Of a stretch of 64,000 nt of DNA, positions 52,619 to 61,644 are shown in pieces (the first letter of the stretch is position 1; every line of letters begins with the position of its first letter). The notes below the pieces were generated by a model. That model made no database searches. It saw only the letters and a program-made list of their open reading frames with translations, and had not been told where the DNA came from. Origin of the DNA: JARRQJ01 sp963761035. Lineage in GTDB: Bacteria > Pseudomonadota > Gammaproteobacteria > DRLM01. The DNA lies in contig CAVXFH010000002.1 of NCBI GenBank assembly GCA_963761035.1, positions 1,860,001 through 1,924,000 of the forward strand, written 5' to 3'. Made by a program: the position numbers and the translations under genes.

Positions 52619-52876
52619 ATGGATAGGCAATTTGCGCATATCCTCATGTTGAGTGTTTTATTACCGGCCGGCGCCGCGCTGGCCGAGGCGATGCAGCATG
52701 AGCAAACTTCTTTCGCTGCGATGGAACATGGTGTTATGTCGAATATAGCGGGTACACCTTCCGCCGAGGCCGCGAGAGAGACTGTCCCCGAAATCGGGAA
52801 GCGAGAGAGAGCCGCATTAGCATTAAAAGATCGTAAACCTGCCGGCAATGCGGCAAAAGTCAGAGAAGGATACTGA
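52619..52876 (+). CDS. Small secreted protein, unknown function
   Basis: 85 residues from ATG 52619, with GGAGG 5 nt upstream. A signal peptide (MDRQFAHILMLSVLLPAGAALA) is followed by a polar, charged, probably disordered mature chain rich in Ala, Glu and Lys. No cysteines or domain are present. It stands between cbbR and the DUF302 gene. The good ribosome site and signal peptide are the main support. Confidence 0.65.
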   Translation: MDRQFAHILMLSVLLPAGAALAEAMQHEQTSFAAMEHGVMSNIAGTPSAEAARETVPEIGKRERAALALKDRKPAGNAAKVREGY

Positions 52877-53121
52877 AACACCGCATTGACTCAAAATAGC
52901 GGCGACAAGACGCAGATCTTTCCGGCCCCGCCGCTGAATAGCGCCCGGCCTATTGCAATCTTTCAACGGCGGCATTACGGGAAATGATCTAGAGTGGCGA
53001 CTAACTTCGGCGGTGTTGCCGTGAGATAATTCTTGGGATTTTCTTTTGGATGATGATTAAGCGTCGTGGCGTTGGCTGAACCCGCTTTTGGAGATCCCGA
53101 TAATTAACTGGAGAAGCAACC

Positions 53122-53508
53122 ATGTACGGTTTTCATGTTCAGGTCGCCGGTTCGTTCGATGAGGTGGTGAGCAAAGTCATAGACGCGCTTTCCAAGGAGG
53201 GCTTCGGCGTGTTGTCCGATATCGATGTGCAGGCGACGCTCAAAAAGAAACTCGGCATTGATCAACGACCCTACCGCATCCTCGGCGCCTGCAATCCGCC
53301 TTTGGCGCATCGCGCCTTGCAGGCCGATCCCGACATCGGCTTGTTGTTGCCCTGTAATGTGGTAGTAAGACAAGAAGAAGACGGCGGTAACACTGTCGCG
53401 TTCATGGATCCCGCGGCGGTTTTGGGTCTGGTAGATCGTCAAGAAGTGACCCAGTTGGGCATGGAGGTTCGCGATAAGTTATACCGAGTGCGGGATGCAT
53501 TGGACTGA
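53122..53508 (+). CDS. DUF302 domain protein
   Basis: 128 residues, almost entirely the DUF302 fold: SFDEVVSKVIDALSKEGFGVLSDIDVQATLKKKLG, then RPYRILGACNPPLAHRAL and GLLLPCNVVVRQEEDG. These small proteins are frequent in sulfur-oxidising and methane-oxidising bacteria. Their two conserved cysteines (ACNPP and LPCNV) may bind a ligand, but the function is unknown. GGAG precedes the ATG by 9 nt. No signal peptide is present, so it is cytoplasmic. Confidence 0.93.
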   Translation: MYGFHVQVAGSFDEVVSKVIDALSKEGFGVLSDIDVQATLKKKLGIDQRPYRILGACNPPLAHRALQADPDIGLLLPCNVVVRQEEDGGNTVAFMDPAAVLGLVDRQEVTQLGMEVRDKLYRVRDALD

Positions 53509-53548
53509 CCTTGGTCGTGGCAGGTTCTCAGACCGGATCGAATTCACC

Positions 53549-54046
53549 CTAGACATTTGCTTCCCTTTCTTGTCGCTCCACTCCCGCGCTGATACGCAGA
53601 TAGATGCCCAGACCGATGACCACTAACACACCACTTACCAATAGCAAAATCGGGTAGAGCAGGGTCTGCACATCGGTTTTTCCTGCCTCGAAAATGAAGA
53701 CCAGCGCTTCAAGACATACCGCGATGGCGATGATGGTCATGAATTTGCTGAGGCTGCGTTTGGTGTCTTCCAGATTGCGCGCCAGGGATTTTTCCCGAAG
53801 GATTTCTTCCTCTATGAGATATTTGGATACATCGAACAAGGCCAAAGAGATGACTGCGACGCCGATGGCGGTCAGCAATTTCTCCATGACCTGAACGTTG
53901 CCGCTGATCGACAGCCACACTTCCCATAGCGCGTAGCCGATTAGCATCAGCGCTATCAGTAACAAGGTAGCCGTCACGGTTAGATAGAGGAATTTGGAGA
54001 CGCCGCGCATAATTCGCAGGTAATCATTGCTTTTGGGTTCTCCCAT
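53549..54046 (-). CDS. Four-helix inner-membrane protein, unknown
   Basis: 165 residues with hydrophobic segments at about 18-42, 55-72, 100-118 and 127-152. An amphipathic cytoplasmic stretch (SKYLIEEEILREKSLARNLEDTKRSLSKF) lies between the second and third. The family occurs widely in proteobacteria without assigned function. The gene is convergent with the DUF302 gene and divergent from the exporter operon. Confidence 0.7.
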   Translation of the reverse strand: MGEPKSNDYLRIMRGVSKFLYLTVTATLLLIALMLIGYALWEVWLSISGNVQVMEKLLTAIGVAVISLALFDVSKYLIEEEILREKSLARNLEDTKRSLSKFMTIIAIAVCLEALVFIFEAGKTDVQTLLYPILLLVSGVLVVIGLGIYLRISAGVERQEREANV

Positions 54047-54259
54047 GGGATGTGCTCCTTTCTCCGTGCCGATATTGCGCGTGTCTTTTGTTGGAAGTGT
54101 TGGGCCGGAAAAAGTTCAGTGACGATCTCCGCGGTATTCCACGGTGCGTCGATCGTCGCGGGACGATAGGCGTTGTCAGTAGCGGAAAGAGGGCATAACC
54201 TATTCCTTATGTAGAACGCATCATCTCTGTCGAAATTACTAACTATAAAGGAGCTTGCT

Positions 54260-55300
54260 TTGAAAGGTGCCTCTCCGTCGTGTTCCGTGGATCCAAAATC
54301 CGCGCGATTATGGCGCGCAGTAATTCCCGGCGTTGCCGTGTTGGTGTTTGCGGGGGCAATGAGCGGATGCAAATGGCCGTGGGCGGATCAAGGGCCGTCG
54401 TCTTCCATATTGTTGTCCGGCAGCATCGAGGCGCGGGAGACGGATTTGGCCTTTCAGGTGCCGGGGCGCATCGCCCATTTGGCCGTCGACGAGGGTGACA
54501 GGGTCGCCGCAGGACAAAAAGTGGCGAGTCTCGATCCTCGCGATTATGAATTGGCCTTGGCGCGCGCCCAAGCCGATGCCGAGGTGAGCAAGGCCTCCTT
54601 GGCGGTGCTGGAGGCGGGGACGCGGCAGCAGGAGTTGCGGGTCGCCGCCGCGGCGGTGGCGCAGGCGGAGGCGCAACTGAAGTTCGCCCGGGCGGAGACG
54701 CGGCGCATCGCGCAATTGATGCCCAAGCAACTTGCCGCTCAAGATCAAATGGACCGCGCCCAATTGCAGGAAGATGTAGCGCAAGCAACCCTGACCCAGA
54801 CGCAACAACAGCTGGCTTTACTGAAAGAAGGAACGCGCATAGAGGAAATCGCGCGGGCGCGCGCCGATTACCGGGCGAAGCAACAGGCCGTGGCGATAGC
54901 GCAGCAGCAGTTGAGCTATGTCAATCTGGCTAGCCCCGCTGCCGGCGACATCTCGGTGCGGTTAACGGAGAACGGCGAGGTAGTCGCCCCCGGGCAAGCG
55001 GTAATGCGGGTCGCGGCGATGAATACTCCCTGGGTGAGGGCGTACATCAGCGAAATGGATTTGCCGCGGGTACGCCTCGGGCAGGCGGCGGAGGTGCGGG
55101 TGGACGGTCTGCCCGGCAAGGTGTTTAAGGGGCGGGTAGCGTTCATCTCGCCCGAGGCGGAGTTTACTCCCAAGACCGTGGAGACCCGTGAGTTGCGAGT
55201 CGACCTGGTGTATCGCATTAAGGTGGAAGTGGACAATCCCGACGGCGCGCTCAAGATCGGCATGCCCGCCGATGTGACGATAACATCTGCAGCGTCATGA
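54260..55300 (+). CDS. HlyD-type membrane fusion protein of an ABC exporter
   Basis: 346 residues. The N-terminal hydrophobic segment ends in GAMSGC, a possible lipobox. The lipoyl half-motifs flank a coiled-coil hairpin: LAFQVPGRIAHLAVDEGDRVAAGQKVASLDPRDYE, a long Ala/Glu/Gln-rich helical pair (85-215), and LASPAAGDISVRLTENGEVVAPGQAV. A beta-barrel follows. It resembles YbhG and would connect the inner-membrane exporter to an outer-membrane channel. The start is TTG with AAGGAG 6 nt upstream. Its stop overlaps the next gene (ATGA). Confidence 0.92.
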   Translation: MKGASPSCSVDPKSARLWRAVIPGVAVLVFAGAMSGCKWPWADQGPSSSILLSGSIEARETDLAFQVPGRIAHLAVDEGDRVAAGQKVASLDPRDYELALARAQADAEVSKASLAVLEAGTRQQELRVAAAAVAQAEAQLKFARAETRRIAQLMPKQLAAQDQMDRAQLQEDVAQATLTQTQQQLALLKEGTRIEEIARARADYRAKQQAVAIAQQQLSYVNLASPAAGDISVRLTENGEVVAPGQAVMRVAAMNTPWVRAYISEMDLPRVRLGQAAEVRVDGLPGKVFKGRVAFISPEAEFTPKTVETRELRVDLVYRIKVEVDNPDGALKIGMPADVTITSAAS

Positions 55301-56235
55301 GCGAGATAGTATTCTCGGTACGTAATCTGCAATTTGCCTACGATGGCGAGCCGGTGTTGCGGGGCATCAATCTTACCGTCGCCGCGGGGGAGATCATGGG
55401 CTTGGTGGGCGCCGACGGCGCGGGAAAAACCACCCTGCTGCGAATCGCCGTCGGCCAACTGCAGGCAAACTCCGGCAATATTACATTGTTGGGCGAGGAT
55501 CCGTCCGATCCCGCCCTGCGTAACGACATAGCCTATATGCCCCAGGGCTTCGGGCTGTATCAGGATTTGTCCGTGGCGGAGAACCTGTTTTTCTTCGCCG
55601 ACCTCCACGGTTTGTCGCGTGGAAAGGCGGGTAAGCGCATCGCCGATCTGTTGATGCGCACCGGTCTCGCGGGTTTCGAGGCGCGCCGCGCCGGGCAGTT
55701 GTCCGGCGGTATGATGCAGAAGCTGGCTTTGTCCTGCGCCTTGGTGAGTGCGCCGCGCATGATGTTTCTTGATGAACCCACCACCGGCGTCGATCCCGTG
55801 TCACGGCGCGCCTTTTGGCAATTACTGGACGGGGTGCGTAGTGAAGGCGTAGCGATATTCTATGCCACCGCCAATATGGACGAGGCGGAACGCTGCGACC
55901 GCGTCGCCTTGCTGCAGGACGGCCGCTTGTCGCGGCAAGGCACGCCCCTGGCGCTGGCCGATCCCGGGGCCATGCAACTGGTCGCCGTCTCCGGGCCCGC
56001 GGTGCGCGATTATCGCATGAGATTGAGAGATTTTCCCGGTGTGCGTCTGGTGTTTGCCGTGGGGCCTCGACTCCGTATTTGGTTGGAGGGCGGTGCCGAT
56101 CTTCAAATCTTTACGCAGGCCGTGGCCGGATTGTCGGCCGGCCTGAAAGTCGAGGTGGCGCACCCTTCGTTGCACGATACCGCATTGCGCGATCTGGCCT
56201 TAAGGGAAACCGCGCATGGCGAGCATGCCGGCTGA
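55297..56235 (+). CDS. ABC exporter ATPase, first nucleotide-binding subunit
   Basis: 312 residues. Walker A is GADGAGKTT, the signature LSGGM, and Walker B MMFLDEPTTGVDP, with the Q-loop in IAYMPQGFGLYQDLSV. It aligns with the first half of YbhF-type double ATPases, here encoded as a separate gene. The start overlaps the HlyD stop and its end overlaps the second ATPase by 20 nt. Confidence 0.92.
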   Translation: MSEIVFSVRNLQFAYDGEPVLRGINLTVAAGEIMGLVGADGAGKTTLLRIAVGQLQANSGNITLLGEDPSDPALRNDIAYMPQGFGLYQDLSVAENLFFFADLHGLSRGKAGKRIADLLMRTGLAGFEARRAGQLSGGMMQKLALSCALVSAPRMMFLDEPTTGVDPVSRRAFWQLLDGVRSEGVAIFYATANMDEAERCDRVALLQDGRLSRQGTPLALADPGAMQLVAVSGPAVRDYRMRLRDFPGVRLVFAVGPRLRIWLEGGADLQIFTQAVAGLSAGLKVEVAHPSLHDTALRDLALRETAHGEHAG

Positions 56236-57205
56236 ATCTTACGGGGATTCGGCCGACGAGGCGGTGATAACGGCGCAGGGCTTGACGCGCCGGTTCGGCG
56301 ATTTCACGGCGGTGGACGCCATCGACGTGCGGGTCGCGAAGGGTGAGGTGTTCGGTCTTTTGGGAGCCAATGGCGCGGGCAAGACCACCGCCATTCGTAT
56401 GTTGTGCGGCACTTTGCCGCCCAGTGCGGGCGGTATCCATGTTGCGGGCATCGACATGGTGCGCCACGCGCGGCGCGCGCGCGGCCGCATCGGTTACGTG
56501 GCGCAACGCTTCGCCTTGTATGGCGATCTCACGGTGGCGGAAAACCTGGAATTGCAAGCGGGCCTCTACGGACTGCGCGGGGGACAACGCCGGGAACGCC
56601 TGCATTGGGCGCTGACCCATCTCAACCTGGAAAAACAGGCTGCCGTTCGCGCCGAAACCCTGCCGCTGGGTTTCAAGCGGCGCTTGGCGCTGGCCGCGGC
56701 CTTGTTGCACGAACCGAAGGTGTTGTTTCTCGATGAGCCCACCTCGGGGGTGGATCCGTTGGTGCGGCAGTATTTTTGGGAATTGATTTACGGCTTGGCG
56801 GAGAGCGGCATCGGCATACTGGTGACCACCCACTACATGGACGAGGCCATTTTCTGCGATCGTCTGGCCTTGATGCACGGCGGGCGCATCGTCGAGCGGG
56901 GGACTCCCATGGAATTACTGCGGCGGCCCTTGGCGACGGCGATGTTAGAACTTTATTCCGAGCGGTGCGACCACTGCGCGCAGATGTTGCATGGCTGGAA
57001 AGAAATTCGCGAGATCATTCCCCACGCCGGCCGTTTATTGCTGCGGCTCAATCCCGGTGTCGATCCCCAGGCGGTGATGGACAAGATCCGCGATGCGGCG
57101 GCGCGGCAGGGCGCCACCGTAAGCAAACTTCAAGCGGCGACGCCCGAACTGGAAGACGTGTTCGTGGCGGTGCTGGAAGAGGCCGCGGCCGGGGGTCCGC
57201 CATGA
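56216..57205 (+). CDS. ABC exporter ATPase, second nucleotide-binding subunit
   Basis: 329 residues. Walker A is GANGAGKTT and Walker B VLFLDEPTSGVDP, but the signature reads LPLGFKRRL instead of LSGGQ. One of the two composite ATP sites may therefore be weak, as in asymmetric ABC transporters. A C-terminal domain of about 80 residues with a CDHC motif follows (ERCDHCAQML). It corresponds to the second half of YbhF. The stop overlaps the first permease gene (ATGA). Confidence 0.92.
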   Translation: MASMPAESYGDSADEAVITAQGLTRRFGDFTAVDAIDVRVAKGEVFGLLGANGAGKTTAIRMLCGTLPPSAGGIHVAGIDMVRHARRARGRIGYVAQRFALYGDLTVAENLELQAGLYGLRGGQRRERLHWALTHLNLEKQAAVRAETLPLGFKRRLALAAALLHEPKVLFLDEPTSGVDPLVRQYFWELIYGLAESGIGILVTTHYMDEAIFCDRLALMHGGRIVERGTPMELLRRPLATAMLELYSERCDHCAQMLHGWKEIREIIPHAGRLLLRLNPGVDPQAVMDKIRDAAARQGATVSKLQAATPELEDVFVAVLEEAAAGGPP

Positions 57206-58308
57206 AGTTGCAGCATGTGCGCGCCATGGCGCGCAAGGAATGGTGGCACTTGCTGCGTGACCCGCGCAGCCTGGCCTTTATTCTGCTCATGCCGTTGATG
57301 CTGCTGTTCCTGTTCGGCTATGCGGTACGGCTCGATATCAGCGAAGCACCGATCGGCGTGCTGCAGGAATCGCGCGACACCCAGTCAGACGCCATCATCG
57401 CCCGCTTCGATGCCAGCAGTGCCTTTAGGGTCGCGGCGTATTTTCATGATCGCCCAGCTATGCGCGCCGCCCTGCAGTCGGGACGGATCTGGGCGGGTTT
57501 AGTGGTGCCGTATGACTATGCCAAAAAATTGCAACGTCATGACGCTGCTTTGCAACTGTTACTCGACGGCGTGGATGCCAATACCGCGCGGCTGGTGCGC
57601 AATTATGCGACCGCCCTGGTTAATGACTATGCCTTGTCGCTGAGCGGGCGCACGCCGCCGATTCGCATCGAAGACCGCAGCTGGTTCAATGAAGCCAATG
57701 AAAGCCGTCTCGCCATTGTGCCGGGAGTGATTGCCATCGTCATGGCGGTGATCGGCGCGCTGATGACCTCTTTGACCATCGCCCGCGAGGTGGAATACGG
57801 TAATCTGATCATGCTGCGCACCACCCCGCTCACCCGCGGCGAGTTTCTGCTCGGCAAGCTGTTTCCCTATCTGTTAATCGGCATGGCCGACTTGCTGTTG
57901 GCGGTAGGGGCGGCGGTGTACGTATTCGATGTTCCCTTGCGCGGTTCCCTCGCCGCATTGAGCCTGGTATCGGCCTTGTTTGTGCTGGTGGTAATGCTGC
58001 AGGGAGCGCTGATCTCCATGATCGCCGGCAACCAGATGCTGGCGAGTCAGATGTCCCTGATAAGCACCTTCCTGCCGGCCTTTTTGTTGTCAGGCTTTAT
58101 CTTCGCCATCGACAACATGCCGTTGGCATTACAGTACCTCACCTACATCGTGCCGGCCCGTTATTACGTGGCGCTTTCCAGGCTGATATTCCTCAAGGGT
58201 GTTTCGCCGCTATTGGTGTGGACGGAGGTCGCAGCCCTGCTGGCGATGTCGCTGTTGTTGGCGCGTGTGACTTTTATGCGGGCGCGGCGCCTGGGGCTTT
58301 TGCCGTGA
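57202..58308 (+). CDS. ABC-2 type permease, YbhS-like
   Basis: 368 residues from ATG 57202, which overlaps the ATPase stop. MARKEWWHLLRDPRSLAFILLMPLMLLFLFGYAV is the typical ABC-2 exporter N-terminus. A periplasmic domain of about 140 residues follows, then five transmembrane helices with MLRTTPLTRGEFLLGKLFPYLLIG and FLLSGFIFAIDNMP. It forms the exporter channel with the next gene product. A longer in-frame start far upstream lies within the ATPase gene and is not credible. Confidence 0.92.
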   Translation: MKLQHVRAMARKEWWHLLRDPRSLAFILLMPLMLLFLFGYAVRLDISEAPIGVLQESRDTQSDAIIARFDASSAFRVAAYFHDRPAMRAALQSGRIWAGLVVPYDYAKKLQRHDAALQLLLDGVDANTARLVRNYATALVNDYALSLSGRTPPIRIEDRSWFNEANESRLAIVPGVIAIVMAVIGALMTSLTIAREVEYGNLIMLRTTPLTRGEFLLGKLFPYLLIGMADLLLAVGAAVYVFDVPLRGSLAALSLVSALFVLVVMLQGALISMIAGNQMLASQMSLISTFLPAFLLSGFIFAIDNMPLALQYLTYIVPARYYVALSRLIFLKGVSPLLVWTEVAALLAMSLLLARVTFMRARRLGLLP

Positions 58309-59378
58309 TCGGCAGCCTGATTCGCTTGCGGGCGCTGTTGACCAAGGAGTTTCTGCAATTGCTGCGCGATCCGCGCATGCGCTTCTTCGTGGTGGTGCCG
58401 CCGATCATCCAGTTGATGGCACTCGGCTATGCCGCCAGTTTCGACGTGCGCCAGGCGCAGGTTGGGGTGGTGGATTATGCCCATACCCAGCAGAGCCGTG
58501 AACTGCTGGCCGCCGTCACCGCCGGCGGGCATTTTCAATTGCACTTCTTCCCCGGCATGGCCGCGGCCGCGGATGCGGTGGATCGCAACCAGGTGCGGGC
58601 CGTGGTGCATTTCACCGCCGATTTCGCGCGGCATCCGGTGGTACAGTTGATCGCCGACGGCTCCGATTCCAACAGTGCCCAGATTATCGTCGGGCAATTG
58701 AGTCAGATTATTCTCCAGAGCGTGCAGCGGCAGTCCGCCCATCCTATGCCGGTGCAATTGCAGGAACGCGCCTGGTATAACCCCAATCTGGATGACCGCG
58801 ATTATTTCGTGCCGGGCATTATCGCCACCGTGGTGCTGGTGGCCACCATGATCCTCGCCGCCATGACCGTGGTGCGCGAGCGGGAGATGGGCACCCTGGA
58901 ACGGCTGATGGTGACGCCGTTGGCGCGCCTGGAATTCCTGATCGGTAAGATGATCCCGGTGGCCTGCATCGGCCTGTTCGACGCGATGCTGGTGACGGCA
59001 CTGGCCGTGGCGTGGTTCAAGATACCGTTTCGCGGCGAGTTGCCGGCCTTGTTGCTCGGCAGCGTGTTATATCTTATGAGCACCTTGGGCTTGGGGCTGT
59101 TGATCTCCAGCTACGCCAGTACTCAGCAGCAGGCGATGCTGCTGGGTTTCTTCGTCATCATGCCCGCCATTATCCTCTCCGGCTTCGCTTTTCCCATCAG
59201 TAATATGCCCGAGAGCGTGCAATGGCTCACCTATATCGATCCCCTGCGCTATTTCCTGGTGATCATTCGCGATCTGTTTTTAAAGGGGAGCGGAGTGTTC
59301 GATCATCTCTTCGAGTACGGCATGATGATGTTGCTGGGAACGGCGGCGCTAATCCTGAGCATGGTGCGCATACGTTGA
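58305..59378 (+). CDS. ABC-2 type permease, YbhR-like
   Basis: 357 residues. The GTG start at 58305 overlaps the preceding stop (GTGA). It has the same architecture as its neighbour: LLTKEFLQLLRDPRMRFFVVVPPIIQLMALGYA, then a periplasmic domain. The helices follow with MTVVREREMGTLERLMVTPLARLEFLIGKMIPV and LSGFAFPISNMPESVQWLTYIDPLRYF. Together with the four preceding genes it makes a complete YbhGFSR-like efflux system, probably for drugs or other amphiphiles. Confidence 0.92.
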   Translation: MIGSLIRLRALLTKEFLQLLRDPRMRFFVVVPPIIQLMALGYAASFDVRQAQVGVVDYAHTQQSRELLAAVTAGGHFQLHFFPGMAAAADAVDRNQVRAVVHFTADFARHPVVQLIADGSDSNSAQIIVGQLSQIILQSVQRQSAHPMPVQLQERAWYNPNLDDRDYFVPGIIATVVLVATMILAAMTVVREREMGTLERLMVTPLARLEFLIGKMIPVACIGLFDAMLVTALAVAWFKIPFRGELPALLLGSVLYLMSTLGLGLLISSYASTQQQAMLLGFFVIMPAIILSGFAFPISNMPESVQWLTYIDPLRYFLVIIRDLFLKGSGVFDHLFEYGMMMLLGTAALILSMVRIR

Positions 59379-59434
59379 TGATGGCGGTTATCCATATATA
59401 GACGCTTGCAAGGAGCGGCCGAAACGACGGGACG

Positions 59435-59451
59435 CCCACCGCACCGGTGGG
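59435..59451. terminator. Stem-loop between convergent operons
   Basis: CCCACCG and CGGTGGG enclose CAC in a perfect 7-bp hairpin between the exporter operon and the hydrogenase-related operon. No T-run follows on either strand, so termination is uncertain. Confidence 0.35.
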
Positions 59452-59519
59452 AGACGCCGAATTTGGAATAGGCGTTGCGCGTTAATGAACGATGGTCGAA
59501 CGCCGGCGCGTGCGAGGGA

Positions 59520-60032
59520 TTAGGCGCGCCCGAGGGCGGCGAGGAGCCCCTGCAACAAGGCCAGCGGCGACGGCGGGCAGCCGCGTATCGTGGCGTCTAC
59601 GGGGATGACGTTGGCCACCGCGCCAAGACTGGCATAGGACACGCCGAACTCGCCGCCGCAGGCCCCGCAATCGCCGACGGCGATCACCAGCTTGGGGTCG
59701 GGCGTGGCGTCGTAAGTACGGCGCAGCGCCGCTGCCATGTGGCGCGAAACGGGGCCGGTCACCAACAGCAGGTCGGCATGGCGCGGCGAGGAGACGAAGT
59801 GTACGCCGAAGCGCTCCACCGCATAGTACGGGTTGTTGAGGGCGTGGATTTCCAGTTCGCAACCGTTGCAGGAGCCGGCGTCTACCTGGCGAATGGCGAT
59901 ACTGCCGTGGAATTGTTTGACGGCGATCGCCTGGATGCGCTCGCCGATCTCTCCCAGTACCGGTTCCACCGGCGGCGGTACGGGTTCGGTAACGATGCCG
60001 ATGCGGCGGATCTTGTCGAGGATTCTGTACAT
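59520..60032 (-). CDS. NuoB/HyfI-like iron-sulfur subunit of a hydrogenase-related complex
   Basis: 170 residues. The [4Fe-4S] (N2-type) ligands are intact: Cys55 and Cys58 in GSCNGCELEI, Cys122 (or Cys125) in GDCGACGGEFG and Cys152 in RGCPPSP. It is homologous to the small subunit of group 4 hydrogenases (HycG, HyfI) and to NuoB. It is the last gene of the minus-strand operon, 18 bp after the large-subunit gene. Confidence 0.9.
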   Translation of the reverse strand: MYRILDKIRRIGIVTEPVPPPVEPVLGEIGERIQAIAVKQFHGSIAIRQVDAGSCNGCELEIHALNNPYYAVERFGVHFVSSPRHADLLLVTGPVSRHMAAALRRTYDATPDPKLVIAVGDCGACGGEFGVSYASLGAVANVIPVDATIRGCPPSPLALLQGLLAALGRA

Positions 60033-60050
60033 GGCGGCTAATGATGTCGC

Positions 60051-61643
60051 TTACAAGTCATGCCCCGAATACGAGGCATTCACCGATTTATTGCACACCG
60101 GAAACTCCGGCACGATATTGTCGCGTATCAGTTGTTCCAAGGCCGGCCAGATAAACCAACTGGGGTCGCGGGGAAAGAAACGGGCGATGCGCCCCGCGCC
60201 GTCGAAGCGGACATAAGTCATGATTTCGCCGCGCCACGCCTCCACAAAACCGATACCCTCCGCCTCCCCGGCCGGCGCTTGCCACCGGGTTTGCGCTTCG
60301 CCGTCGGGCAGTTGATCCAGGAGGCGATCCAGTAACTCTAACGTAATGTCGAGTTCATCGATCCGCACTTGCAGGCGTGCCGCCACATCTCCGCGCTCGC
60401 CGAGTGCGGCCTTCACGGCAAATTGATCATAGGGGGCGTAGCGGTGTGCGCGGCGTACGTCGTGATCCACGCCGCTGGCCCGGCCGACATAGCCGAGGCA
60501 CCCCAGGCGCTCGGCGCTCTCCTTAGATAGCATACCGGTACCCTGCAAGCGATCCTGCAACGAGCCGTTATCCGCCAGCAACGGCAGTGATTCCCGCAGT
60601 TCATCCCGCAGTGCTTGGTGCTGGCGATACAGCGCGGTGACGGAGCCCGCCGTCAAATCCACGGCCACTCCGCCGGGGACGAGACAATCCATGAGCAGGC
60701 GATGGCCGAAGTGCTCGGCATTGCCGCGCAGCCACTGCTCGCGCAGGCGCATGAATTGATAAAACGCAAAACTGAAACCCACATCATTGCAAATGGCCGC
60801 GATGTCGCCGAGATGGTTGGCGATGCGTTCCCGCTCCGCCAGCAGGGCGCGCAAACGCAAGGCACGCGGCGGCGGCGCGATGTGCGCCGCCCGTTCCATG
60901 GCCATGCACGCCGCCCAGGCATGTCCAACCGTACAATCGCCGGAGACGCGCGCGGCGAGGCGCTGCAAAGCGGCGGCATCCCGGCCTACCGCGATCTTTT
61001 CGATACCTTTGTGCGCGTAACCCAGTCTTTCCTCCAGGTGCAAAATAGTTTCACCCGCGGCCTGGAAGCGGAAATGTCCCGGTTCGATAATGCCGGCATG
61101 TACCGGACCGACAGGAATTTCATGTACGCCATCGCCCTGCGCTTGGAGAAAAGGGTAATCGACGTCCGGCGGTGTTTCATTGGTACCCTGTCCGGCGAGT
61201 GGGAAATCCGCGGCCAGGGGCGTCTCGTTTTCCGACCAGGCGTGATGGCGGGTCCAGCGGCGTAGATCGGGATGATCGATCCAGTTGATTCCCCACAGGT
61301 CGCGGGCATGGCGCTCCATACGTTCCGCCGCCGGATAATAAGGCGCATGCGAGGCCAGGTTGGCGGCGGGCAGGGTGGTGCGCACTATCAAGTAATCGCC
61401 GTCGCGGGTCAGACAAGTGTTCATATAGCGCAGGCCATCGCGCTCGTCGGCCCACACCCCCGCCCAGCGCAGGCCGGTCCGCGCGGCCACTTGTCCGAGT
61501 CGACCCCATTCGGCGGAAGTCACTTCCTGCAAGCAGGCCGGCGCGAGGCCGCGGCGATCCTCGTTCACCACCCGCACACCGGCAGCGGCGAGTTTGTTCA
61601 GAAATCCGGGCAGCCAATTGAACGTAGCGGCGGGCAGGGTCAT
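60051..61643 (-). CDS. NuoCD/HyfG-like large subunit lacking NiFe ligands
   Basis: 530 residues with a NuoC-like N-terminal part and a NuoD/HycE-like C-terminal part (HFRFQAAGETILHLEERLGYAHKGIEKI). In true NiFe hydrogenases the first ligand motif is RxCGxC. Here the place reads RVSGDCTVGHAW, with the first Cys replaced. The C-terminal DPCxxC is replaced by FPVCNKSVNASYSGHDL. It should therefore not bind the NiFe centre and resembles energy-converting hydrogenase-related (Ehr) proteins. It starts 1 nt after the HyfF-like stop. Confidence 0.88.
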   Translation of the reverse strand: MTLPAATFNWLPGFLNKLAAAGVRVVNEDRRGLAPACLQEVTSAEWGRLGQVAARTGLRWAGVWADERDGLRYMNTCLTRDGDYLIVRTTLPAANLASHAPYYPAAERMERHARDLWGINWIDHPDLRRWTRHHAWSENETPLAADFPLAGQGTNETPPDVDYPFLQAQGDGVHEIPVGPVHAGIIEPGHFRFQAAGETILHLEERLGYAHKGIEKIAVGRDAAALQRLAARVSGDCTVGHAWAACMAMERAAHIAPPPRALRLRALLAERERIANHLGDIAAICNDVGFSFAFYQFMRLREQWLRGNAEHFGHRLLMDCLVPGGVAVDLTAGSVTALYRQHQALRDELRESLPLLADNGSLQDRLQGTGMLSKESAERLGCLGYVGRASGVDHDVRRAHRYAPYDQFAVKAALGERGDVAARLQVRIDELDITLELLDRLLDQLPDGEAQTRWQAPAGEAEGIGFVEAWRGEIMTYVRFDGAGRIARFFPRDPSWFIWPALEQLIRDNIVPEFPVCNKSVNASYSGHDL

Positions 61644-61644
61644 A

